NCBI GenBank assembly: GCA_011522845.1
Contig: WTIF01000164.1
Coordinates: 1-35,869 of the forward strand
Direction: 5' to 3'
Origin: Deltaproteobacteria bacterium
GTDB lineage: Bacteria; SAR324; NAC60-12
DNA: 35,869 bases
Positions 19,127 through 26,687 of the stretch are shown in pieces; position 1 is the stretch's first letter, and the number at the start of each line of letters is the position of its first letter. The position numbers and the translations under genes are program-made. A model generated the notes under the pieces. It had not been told where the DNA came from, made no database searches, and saw only the letters and a program-made list of their open reading frames with translations.

Positions 19127-19543
19127 ATGCGCTATCTCTGGCTCGTATTCTTCGCCGGATTTCTTTACCTGAGTATCGTTTTCATCACCCAGAATCTAGA
19201 TCCGATTGTGATCCGGTTCAACCTTGATGAACTCGGTCTGAATTTCCGGTTCGAGCGCCCAGTTTTTGTACCGATCTTTGTAACGTTGGCGCTGGGTATC
19301 CTTTTCTGTGTGGCCTACTTCTTCACTTATCACTCTCAACTCAGAGTCTTGCACCGCAACCAAGTGATGGAAGTCAAGCGCCTCAAGCGCCTGGTCCTGC
19401 TGGAGCGCAACAAGAACCAGTCTCTCGAGCAACGTAATCACGAGCTACAGCAAATCGTTGAGCGTATGCAATACCTGCTTGATGACAAGGAGTGGTCAGA
19501 GGAACCACGCCGCTTACCAGAAAAGACTGCAGAACCTGCCTGA
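19127..19543 (+). CDS. LapA/DUF1049-like inner-membrane protein
   Basis: 138 aa; two N-terminal TM segments followed by a cytoplasmic coiled coil; FITQNLDPIVIRFNL typical of LapA-domain proteins; AAGGAGG upstream. Confidence 0.75.
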   Translation: MRYLWLVFFAGFLYLSIVFITQNLDPIVIRFNLDELGLNFRFERPVFVPIFVTLALGILFCVAYFFTYHSQLRVLHRNQVMEVKRLKRLVLLERNKNQSLEQRNHELQQIVERMQYLLDDKEWSEEPRRLPEKTAEPA

Positions 19544-19556
19544 TTCTCTCTACACT

Positions 19557-20144
19557 TCAGAACACGAAGTCGTGGTCCACTGTGACCATGACTTCAAGCC
19601 TTTGCTTACTATACTCTACCACGCCTCTAACCGGACGATGGATCTCATCCATGATCCCCAATTCAAATGGATCTTTTGTCATCACTGTCCGGCGGAGCGT
19701 GTGCTTGAGGCAGGCGTTTTTCCAGCCACCTGTAAAGACTAACTGTTTCAGACCTCTCTGCCTCACCAAGTACTCACTTAGTCGTTCAGCCTGTGCATTG
19801 ACTGAGTCCTGCTCTAGTGAAGGAATCACGGTCACTTGGCTCCCTAAGGATCTTAGGAATTTTGGTGGTTGCTGCTCCGTCTTTTGCAGATTCAACAAAA
19901 TCACATTGACCTGTTCCTGCAATAGTTTTTGTAGATGCCGCTGAAGACTTTTCTGAAAATCCTGTGAGTTCTTGACTAGCCTGCTGGCCTGAATCGCATA
20001 TTCATCTGCGTGGACCACTACGTAGGCGATTTCTGAACCGCTTATCAAACCGAAGGAACTCACTGTACTCGTACACATAAACTTCGCTAAAGCATGGATC
20101 GCTAAATGATTTTCTTCTACAGTGGTGTGGAGGAGACTCCGCAT
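19557..20144 (-). CDS. Putative divergent isochorismatase-like protein
   Basis: 195 aa; ...LSEYLVRQRGLKQLVFTGGWKNACLKHTLRR resembles the LvvtGv..naCv..Ta block of isochorismatase-like cysteine hydrolases. Confidence 0.5.
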   Translation of the reverse strand: MRSLLHTTVEENHLAIHALAKFMCTSTVSSFGLISGSEIAYVVVHADEYAIQASRLVKNSQDFQKSLQRHLQKLLQEQVNVILLNLQKTEQQPPKFLRSLGSQVTVIPSLEQDSVNAQAERLSEYLVRQRGLKQLVFTGGWKNACLKHTLRRTVMTKDPFELGIMDEIHRPVRGVVEYSKQRLEVMVTVDHDFVF

Positions 20145-20256
20145 ATTTTTGAGAAATTCAGACGGACCTCACTAACTCAAATCAAGAAGGCTTTTCTACT
20201 TATTTTCAAAATCACATCGGCTGGATGCTTCGGATAGTTGCCAATAAATATTGCTC

Positions 20257-20418
20257 TCACAAGAAACCAGCTTCTCGTGCCTCTTGTTCGACTTCTTCGA
20301 AATCCTGCATCACTTTGATCTCAGCATCTTTCTCCGTATAGTTACAGTGTTCCGTCAGGTAACGCTGTAAGGCATAAGTCAGATACGCTTGGTATTCACG
20401 ACTGTACTGATTATCCAT
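20257..20418 (-). CDS. Small acidic protein, 53 aa
   Basis: Below the ORF-track cutoff: MDNQYSREYQAYLTYALQRYLTEHCNYTEKDAEIKVMQDFEEVEQEAREAGFL*. Protein-like composition, same strand as the 195-aa gene downstream. Confidence 0.5.
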   Translation of the reverse strand: MDNQYSREYQAYLTYALQRYLTEHCNYTEKDAEIKVMQDFEEVEQEAREAGFL

Positions 20419-20834
20419 AAATATTCTCTAATTTTGTTTTTCATATTAGAAAACGTTCCATCTCTTTTACCCCAATTCGGAACTACAGGCACTTGAATTA
20501 ACTAGATACAGCAATTTTCTTCGTATTGAACTATTCAATTAGGTATCGAATTACCAACCAACAAACATTACGTTGCTAAATTAAGTTTTGGAGTTTAACT
20601 GGTTGAGTTTGTGTAACCTGGGTACTCAGGCTGACATCATTCGCTGTTGCCAATCAAAAAAGTTTCTTTTGCATTCATTTCATGAACTGGATAGAATCAT
20701 TAAAATTAGTAGTTTAAAACTGCTATAACTAAGAGAAAGCAGGTTGCAGAATAAAAGTTATTGATTCTGTAATGATTGTTTACGAACGCTCTTTGCACTA
20801 ACTTGCAGAGGATAGCGTACTATCTTAGAAGCGA

Positions 20835-20852
20835 AGCAAAGTTTACTTTGCT
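20835..20852. promoter_or_regulatory. Palindrome AGCAAAGT-tt-ACTTTGCT upstream of the H-NS-like gene
   Basis: Perfect 8-bp arms with 2-nt spacer, 29 bp before ATG 20882. Confidence 0.5.
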
Positions 20853-20881
20853 AATTGATCAACAGCTAACTGAGGAAGACC

Positions 20882-21064
20882 ATGCCCAGCGTACAAGAAC
20901 TTGAGAATCAAATTGCAGAACTGCAAAAGCAAAGAAAAACCGCGTTACGGGATGAAAGAAACAAGGATCTGTCTCTCGTCAAGGAAATGTGCAAGAAGCA
21001 CGGGTTTACTGCGCGGATGCTGAAAGGATACTTGGCGGAAGGAAGAAACAGAAGGAAGAAGTAA
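20882..21064 (+). CDS. H-NS-like mini-protein (coiled coil plus basic tail)
   Basis: 60 aa: MPSVQELENQIAELQKQRKTALRDERNKDLSLVKEMCKKHGFTARMLKGYLAEGRNRRKK; GAGGA RBS upstream; followed by a terminator-like hairpin. Confidence 0.65.
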   Translation: MPSVQELENQIAELQKQRKTALRDERNKDLSLVKEMCKKHGFTARMLKGYLAEGRNRRKK

Positions 21065-21075
21065 AGATTACGCTA

Positions 21076-21137
21076 GTAGATTAAAGCTATCTGAATTTGA
21101 TCACATTGAATAAGGGCAGCTTTGATCTACTTTTTCT
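21076..21137 (+). terminator. Long-loop hairpin plus T-tract after the H-NS-like gene
   Basis: GTAGATTAAAGCT (21076-21088) pairs with AGCTTTGATCTAC (21118-21130) with one G-U, followed by TTTTTCT. Confidence 0.6.
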
Positions 21138-21199
21138 CCAGCTAGTGGCTCAGATCAGTGACCTCAACCAGGCCCAACTCACCCATAATCAATCCACCT

Positions 21200-21733
21200 T
21201 CAGGCGTAAAGATTTACCGAGTTTGGTGATTTTTTCGAATCTTCTACTGGCTTCTCTGCTGCTAATATTTCTAGTTTGAAGATCAGATCTGCGTTGGGAG
21301 GAATACCAGCTCCAGCCATTCCAGAAGGACCATAGGCTAGCTTGGCAGGAATTTTCAGTTGTAGCTTAGTACCAACCCGCATTCCCTCCATGGCTTTTTC
21401 CCAGCCCTTGATGACCATGCCTTCGCCATGGTTATATTCAAAAGGCCGCCCCTTGTCGATGCTGCTGTCGAACTTGGTGAAGTCGCTAGCTAGCCAGCCT
21501 TCATAATGAACGCTGAGCTTACTGCCCGTTTCAACTTTCTCCCCCTTGCCCAACTTCTCCACGTAGACCATCAACCCACCGGGTAACTTCTTGAAAGAAG
21601 CATCCATCGCCAGTTCAGGAGGTGGATTTTCTTCCTTTACACCACTGGCTTCTTCCCCTTGCTTGCCTTCATCCGTGACAGGGGGGGTATACTTGGTGCG
21701 CAGGTTGGTAAAGGTGTTATTGCTGATATTCAT
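21200..21733 (-). CDS. FKBP-type peptidyl-prolyl cis-trans isomerase
   Basis: LSVHYEGWLASDFTKFDSSIDKGRPFEYNHGEGMVIKGWEKAMEGMRVGTKLQLKIPAKLAYGPSGMAGAGIPPNADLIFKLEIL is a classic FKBP domain. Confidence 0.93.
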   Translation of the reverse strand: MNISNNTFTNLRTKYTPPVTDEGKQGEEASGVKEENPPPELAMDASFKKLPGGLMVYVEKLGKGEKVETGSKLSVHYEGWLASDFTKFDSSIDKGRPFEYNHGEGMVIKGWEKAMEGMRVGTKLQLKIPAKLAYGPSGMAGAGIPPNADLIFKLEILAAEKPVEDSKKSPNSVNLYA

Positions 21734-22908
21734 CTACACCGAAATGCGTTGCTTGCCGAATTGGGCTGATCCATCAAAATAGTAACCCGAATCGGAGAAT
21801 TGTCATCACCTTGAGCCACTCCTTGGCTGACATCCGTATAAAGCTTGATCGACTCACCTTGCAGGTTGTACTGATCGGTTTGCACTTGGGCGTTGCCTTC
21901 CAACAAGATCAGTTGGGTTGCCTGCTCCATCCTGACAGAATCAGCACGGGCTACTCGCCCAGGCTGCTCGAAGCATACCGCTCGTTCCGCATAGACCGTT
22001 TGAATCTGCTGGGTTGCATCAAACTCTACCTGGACCCGACCACCATAGATCCGTAGCTGTTCCGGCGACTTGAAAAGTTCTACCGCTCCTTCCAGCAAAA
22101 GACGCCGAACTTGGTTATTGAGCGTTGCCTGGGCCGCTTGCAGCGTCACCGTCTCTGGAGAGTCACTGGTTGGTGGCAATTCCTCTAGACTATTGAACGC
22201 TTGCTGTCGGCGAATTTCATCAAGGTCTAATTCTATCCGAGCGGGCTCTGCTTCACTGCGTCCCTGTAGGAGAACCTGTTGTCGCAGCAGGTCGGCCTGC
22301 ATCAAATTACCACTGATTTTTCCTTGCTTAGCGCTAGCACGGAACTCTTCGTTGAAGCGCAAGATCTGGACCGGTCCTCGCACATCTTCGTTCGCGAATC
22401 CTTCTTCTGCACGCTCATAGAATAGAAACCCGGCCTGCAAGGTTCGATCCCACTGTTCCACCTCCACAGACCCCTCACTGCGCATTTTCTCGTACTTTTC
22501 TTGGCGCACCAAGTTGAGCAACTCAGAGCGGAAGCGTAGCTGTTCTCGTGGCAATTCCCCCTCAACTTCCCCACGAAATACCAACTCTCCCTTCTTCTGA
22601 TCACCACTGAATTCCTGGGCTTGCAGTTGTAGACGTCGCATCTCAGCAAACTGTTCAATCTGCTCCAGGGCTTCAGTTGTCGGGGAACGCGGCAACTTCT
22701 GCAGTGCAGCACGCAGATCTTCTTTCGTGTCAAAACGAATTCCTACCAAAGATCGCAGATCCCTGAGAATTTCTAATGGCAAACCCGCCTGACGCAAATG
22801 GATCAGGGTGTTGCTGGAAAGTTCATAAGCATTGCTACCCTGTGCCCAGACAAAATTAGTGAGGCAGCAGAAGATCAGCGACAGCAAGCCGATTCGGAAG
22901 CGCATCAT
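21730..22908 (-). CDS. Exported LptA/OstA-like protein
   Basis: 392 aa, signal peptide; repeated beta-rich segments such as QLILLEGNAQVQTDQYNLQGESIKLYTD and VRRLLLEGAVELFKSPEQLRIYGGRVQVEFD resemble OstA/LptA domains. Confidence 0.72.
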   Translation of the reverse strand: MMRFRIGLLSLIFCCLTNFVWAQGSNAYELSSNTLIHLRQAGLPLEILRDLRSLVGIRFDTKEDLRAALQKLPRSPTTEALEQIEQFAEMRRLQLQAQEFSGDQKKGELVFRGEVEGELPREQLRFRSELLNLVRQEKYEKMRSEGSVEVEQWDRTLQAGFLFYERAEEGFANEDVRGPVQILRFNEEFRASAKQGKISGNLMQADLLRQQVLLQGRSEAEPARIELDLDEIRRQQAFNSLEELPPTSDSPETVTLQAAQATLNNQVRRLLLEGAVELFKSPEQLRIYGGRVQVEFDATQQIQTVYAERAVCFEQPGRVARADSVRMEQATQLILLEGNAQVQTDQYNLQGESIKLYTDVSQGVAQGDDNSPIRVTILMDQPNSASNAFRCR

Positions 22909-22912
22909 GGTG

Positions 22913-24517
22913 TCACCTTATGGAGGAGTTTTGCTTGTAGTGCAGAGCTGCACGTGAGAAGGAAACAAACAACGGATGTGGGGCGAAGGGCTTTGATTTC
23001 AACTCTGGATGGTACTGGCAGCCAATGAACCAGGGGTGATCTGCCAACTCAATGGTTTCTACCAGGTCTCGATCCGGATTTCTGCCAGAAATCACTAACC
23101 CTGCAGATTCTAGTTGAGGAACAAATTCGTTCATCACTTCATAGCGATGACGATGACGCTCACGAATCTCTGGCTTAGCATAGATTTGCGCAATCTGAGT
23201 TCCTTCCCGCAAGTGGGCCGTATATGCTCCAAGACGCATTGATCCGCCAGTATTTTGTTGTCCTTGCTGCTCTGGCATTAAATCAATCACATTTTCATCA
23301 TGGGGACTCCGGAATTCTCCAGAATTGGCGTCCTTCAGATTGGCAACATTGCGCGCAAATTCAATCACAGCCATCTGCATTCCCAGACAAATGCCAAAGA
23401 AAGGAATTTGCTGTTCTCGTGCGTGCTGAACAGCCAAAATTTTTCCTTCTGTACCACGTTCTCCAAAGCCTGGTGCAACCAACACCGCATGAGCAGGAGC
23501 CAGCATCGGCCCAACGGTTTTTTCCGTGATTTCCTCGGAGTTGATATAGATCAGGTTCAGACGCAGGTTGCAGGCAATACAGCCATGCACGAGCGCTTCG
23601 TTGAGGCTTTCATAGGTGTCCCGCTGATTGACATACTTTCCAACAAAGGCAATGGTAATTTCATCAATTGGCTCTTTGTAGGCTTCCACAATATCTACCC
23701 AATTCTGCAACTTGGGGCGTCGTGTCCACATCTGCAGCAACTCAATGATTTTGTCATCAAGCTTCTGCTTGTGATAGACGAGCGGAATCTCGTAGAGAAA
23801 ATCAACATCCAGCCCATCAATCACCGCATCAACAGGGACATTGGTGAACAAGGCGATCTTCTCACGCAACTTATCCGGCAAAGGCTCTGGTGTCCTGCAG
23901 ATCAGCATATCTGGTTGAATTCCAATTTCCCGTAGTTTGCCAACACTGTGCTGGGTCGGCTTGGTCTTCATCTCTGTTGTATAAATGATCAGCGTGAGAT
24001 GAATGTAAAGTGTGTTTTCACGACCATAATCATGACGAAACTGACGGATCGCCTCCAGAAAGGGTAAGGACTCAATGTCACCGACGGTGCCGCCGATTTC
24101 CACGATAGCGATATCTACATTATCACTAGCCCGAAGCACTGCCTCCTTGATCTCATCAATCACATGAGGCACAACCTGAACAGTTGCCCCCAGGTATTCA
24201 CCGGCTCGTTCCTTGCGAATGATTTTATCGTAGATCTGCCCCGTTGTGCAGTTGTGAACTCGAGACACGACGGCATTGGTATAGCGCTCATAATGTCCCA
24301 AATCCAAATCAGTCTCTGCCCCATCCTCGGTAACGTAAACCTCACCGTGTTGGAAGGGATTCATAGTTCCTGCATCAATATTGATGTAAGGATCGAGTTT
24401 CATCAGACTGACGGTTAGGCCGCGACTCTCGAGCAAGGCACCAATGGAGGCTCCGGCAATGCCTTTGCCCAGGCCCGAAACAACGCCACCGGTGATGAAG
24501 ATAAATTTGGTCTGCAT
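22913..24517 (-). CDS. pyrG: CTP synthase
   Basis: 534 aa; KFIFITGGVVSGLGKGIAGASIGALLESRGL, DPYINIDAGTMNPFQHGEVYVTEDGAETDLDLGHYERY, GATase motif FFGICLGMQMA. Confidence 0.98.
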   Translation of the reverse strand: MQTKFIFITGGVVSGLGKGIAGASIGALLESRGLTVSLMKLDPYINIDAGTMNPFQHGEVYVTEDGAETDLDLGHYERYTNAVVSRVHNCTTGQIYDKIIRKERAGEYLGATVQVVPHVIDEIKEAVLRASDNVDIAIVEIGGTVGDIESLPFLEAIRQFRHDYGRENTLYIHLTLIIYTTEMKTKPTQHSVGKLREIGIQPDMLICRTPEPLPDKLREKIALFTNVPVDAVIDGLDVDFLYEIPLVYHKQKLDDKIIELLQMWTRRPKLQNWVDIVEAYKEPIDEITIAFVGKYVNQRDTYESLNEALVHGCIACNLRLNLIYINSEEITEKTVGPMLAPAHAVLVAPGFGERGTEGKILAVQHAREQQIPFFGICLGMQMAVIEFARNVANLKDANSGEFRSPHDENVIDLMPEQQGQQNTGGSMRLGAYTAHLREGTQIAQIYAKPEIRERHRHRYEVMNEFVPQLESAGLVISGRNPDRDLVETIELADHPWFIGCQYHPELKSKPFAPHPLFVSFSRAALHYKQNSSIR

Positions 24518-24670
24518 AGTTGAATATCGACTGGTAATGGACGCTATCGGCAGGAAATCTGTTATTGAGAGGAGCTTGGCAGGACACTCCGGCCCATTGC
24601 CATGAAGAGCAAGTCAGCGAGGTCTGCGGCTTGCGAATCGCAAGGCTTCTCTATATACAGTCTAGTTGTT

Positions 24671-24682
24671 GATTTGCAAATC
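24671..24682. promoter_or_regulatory. 12-bp perfect palindrome GATTTGCAAATC upstream of the receiver gene
   Basis: Perfect self-complementarity, 21 bp before ATG 24704 in the pyrG/receiver divergent region. Confidence 0.4.
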
Positions 24683-24703
24683 TCTTCTGCCTAAAAAATC
24701 TGC

Positions 24704-25078
24704 ATGCCCAATCTGCTTTACGTTGATCACGATCTGACACGCTTGGGTGAGATTCAACACCAACTTTCGGAACACTTCCAGTTGGAAGTCGCTTTCAATG
24801 GCTGGGAAGGCTTCGCCAACTCCGTCATGAACAAACCGGATGTTGTTTTGCTGAACTTGGAACTGCCTGTGATGGACGGATTGGAAATGGTGCGCTTGGT
24901 TCGTACAGAAACTGATTGTGCGCATTTGATCCTGCTTGGTTTTTCTTTGATAGAACTTTCCTCAGAATTTGCCGAAACAGCCGAAAGACTCGGTTTGAAT
25001 CAGTTGGTTGAATACCCTTTCGCTCAGCAACTACCAGCAGAACTATTCAAAATGCTGCCTGTTGCCACACAGGGCTGA
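24704..25078 (+). CDS. Stand-alone atypical receiver-domain protein
   Basis: 124 aa; LLYVDHDLTRLGEIQHQL... PDVVLLNLELPVMDGLEMVRLVR aligns by motif with REC, but Asn replaces the phospho-acceptor Asp. Confidence 0.85.
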   Translation: MPNLLYVDHDLTRLGEIQHQLSEHFQLEVAFNGWEGFANSVMNKPDVVLLNLELPVMDGLEMVRLVRTETDCAHLILLGFSLIELSSEFAETAERLGLNQLVEYPFAQQLPAELFKMLPVATQG

Positions 25079-26588
25079 TTCCTTCGATCAACCTGCCAGC
25101 TGTCAACCCAACTTCGCCCGACCGTTTCGCCTGCCAATCTCCAGCAGATCCATGCCACCAACAACCAACTAAGGTTGCCTCCAAAGGATTCAAGCCTTGC
25201 GCCAGTAGTCCGCCAATCATCCCACTGAGTACATCTCCAGAACCTGCCGTTGCCATTCCTGGATTGCCTGTAGGATTGATGAAGACCTGCCCATCTGGCG
25301 TACCAATCACCGTGAGTGCTCCCTTGAGCAGCAGGACGACCCCCCACATCTGTGCCCAGTGACGTACAGTAGCCACGCGTTGTTGCTGAAATTCCGAGAC
25401 CGGCTTATCGATCAAGCGTGATAACTCTCCCGGATGTGGTGTTAGTACAGCCGGAATTTCTCTTTCACGAAGCCAATTCGGATCAAGCGCATTCAATCCA
25501 TCGGCATCAATCAGAACAGGCAACTCTCTCACTTCCAGTAAAATCCCCTCCAACAATGCTGGGATTTCTTCGCTGGTACCGATTCCACAGCCAACAACCA
25601 GCGCATTGTAGCGTGGTAATTGGGGCCTCAGTTCGGATAGCGTACTCACTTGCCAGACGTCTTTTGTCTGAGACGCTGACCAAGTCATCACTTCTGGCAC
25701 ACCAAGAAGTCGATCTCGCAAAGCACCGGGCACTGCTGCAGTGACTAGTCCAGTTCCTACCTGCAAGGCTGCTTGACTCGCCAACTGCACCGCACCTGCC
25801 ATTCCTACCTGACCACCCAGCACCAGCAAATGCCCAAAAGTTCCCTTGTGGGCTGTGATCGGACGTTTGGGAAGAGCTTGTCGAAAAAAGTTCTTTGTCA
25901 GCAGGTAAGTGGACTTCTCCCCAGTGGGCCAATGCGGTGGGATGCAGACATCGACAACATGAATTTCTCCAGCTTGTTCACGGCCAGGCTGTTGCCACAA
26001 CCCAATCTTAGGAACCTGAAAAGTGACCGTAGACTCACAGCGTGTTGCTGTTCCCAGTATCCGACTGTCATCTGCCGAAATCCCCGAAGGTAGGTCCACA
26101 CCGATTACTTCTGCAGGACTAGCATTGATGGCTGCAATCCAATCTGCATATAGACCAACAATAGGACGTTGCAGACCAACTCCAAAGATAGCATCTAACA
26201 CTACCTCTGCTGCTTCAATGGCTTGTGCTGCAGCAGGTTCTGGGAAAGTTAGAGTGGGACCAAAATTTTGCCAAAGACGGAAGTTCTGCTGAGCATCTGG
26301 AGTGTTAGGCTCCTGAAGGCAGACTACCGAAACAGAATAGCCTCGGTTGGCCAATAGACGGGCTGCTGCATAACCATCTCCTCCATTGTTACCGCTTCCA
26401 CAACAGACACAGATTCTTCTGGAGTTTGGATAGCGTTGTTCCACCCAATCTGCGACAGCCCGAGCCGCATTCTCCATTAGTAGTAGGCCAGGTAGCCCGA
26501 GTTCCTCAATCGCTCGGCGATCCATCGCCTGCATGCTCATAGCATCTGTCAAGCGATCACAGCAATCGAGGAGTTTGGCTTCTATCAT
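25047..26588 (-). CDS. nnr: Bifunctional NAD(P)H-hydrate epimerase/dehydratase
   Basis: YjeF_N: LPGLLLMENAARAVADWVEQRYPNSRRICVCCGSGNNGGDGYAAARLL; dehydratase domain: ITAHKGTFGHLLVLGGQVGMAGAVQLASQAALQVGTGLVTAAVP and GNPGMATAGSGDVLSGMIGGLLAQGL. Confidence 0.96.
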   Translation of the reverse strand: MIEAKLLDCCDRLTDAMSMQAMDRRAIEELGLPGLLLMENAARAVADWVEQRYPNSRRICVCCGSGNNGGDGYAAARLLANRGYSVSVVCLQEPNTPDAQQNFRLWQNFGPTLTFPEPAAAQAIEAAEVVLDAIFGVGLQRPIVGLYADWIAAINASPAEVIGVDLPSGISADDSRILGTATRCESTVTFQVPKIGLWQQPGREQAGEIHVVDVCIPPHWPTGEKSTYLLTKNFFRQALPKRPITAHKGTFGHLLVLGGQVGMAGAVQLASQAALQVGTGLVTAAVPGALRDRLLGVPEVMTWSASQTKDVWQVSTLSELRPQLPRYNALVVGCGIGTSEEIPALLEGILLEVRELPVLIDADGLNALDPNWLREREIPAVLTPHPGELSRLIDKPVSEFQQQRVATVRHWAQMWGVVLLLKGALTVIGTPDGQVFINPTGNPGMATAGSGDVLSGMIGGLLAQGLNPLEATLVGCWWHGSAGDWQAKRSGEVGLTAGRLIEGISPVWQQAAF

Positions 26589-26687
26589 TTTGGCTTAGTG
26601 CGTCTTCAATAGTGGCAGGTCGGCACCCAGTCTGTCCTGAAATGGTCAATCAAATGGTCTAGTGGGTATTTTTACTGATCACATATC

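Noticed and set aside
23300-23935. 211-aa plus-strand ORF antisense to pyrG
   Set aside because: Antisense to an unambiguous CTP synthase; no independent evidence of coding.
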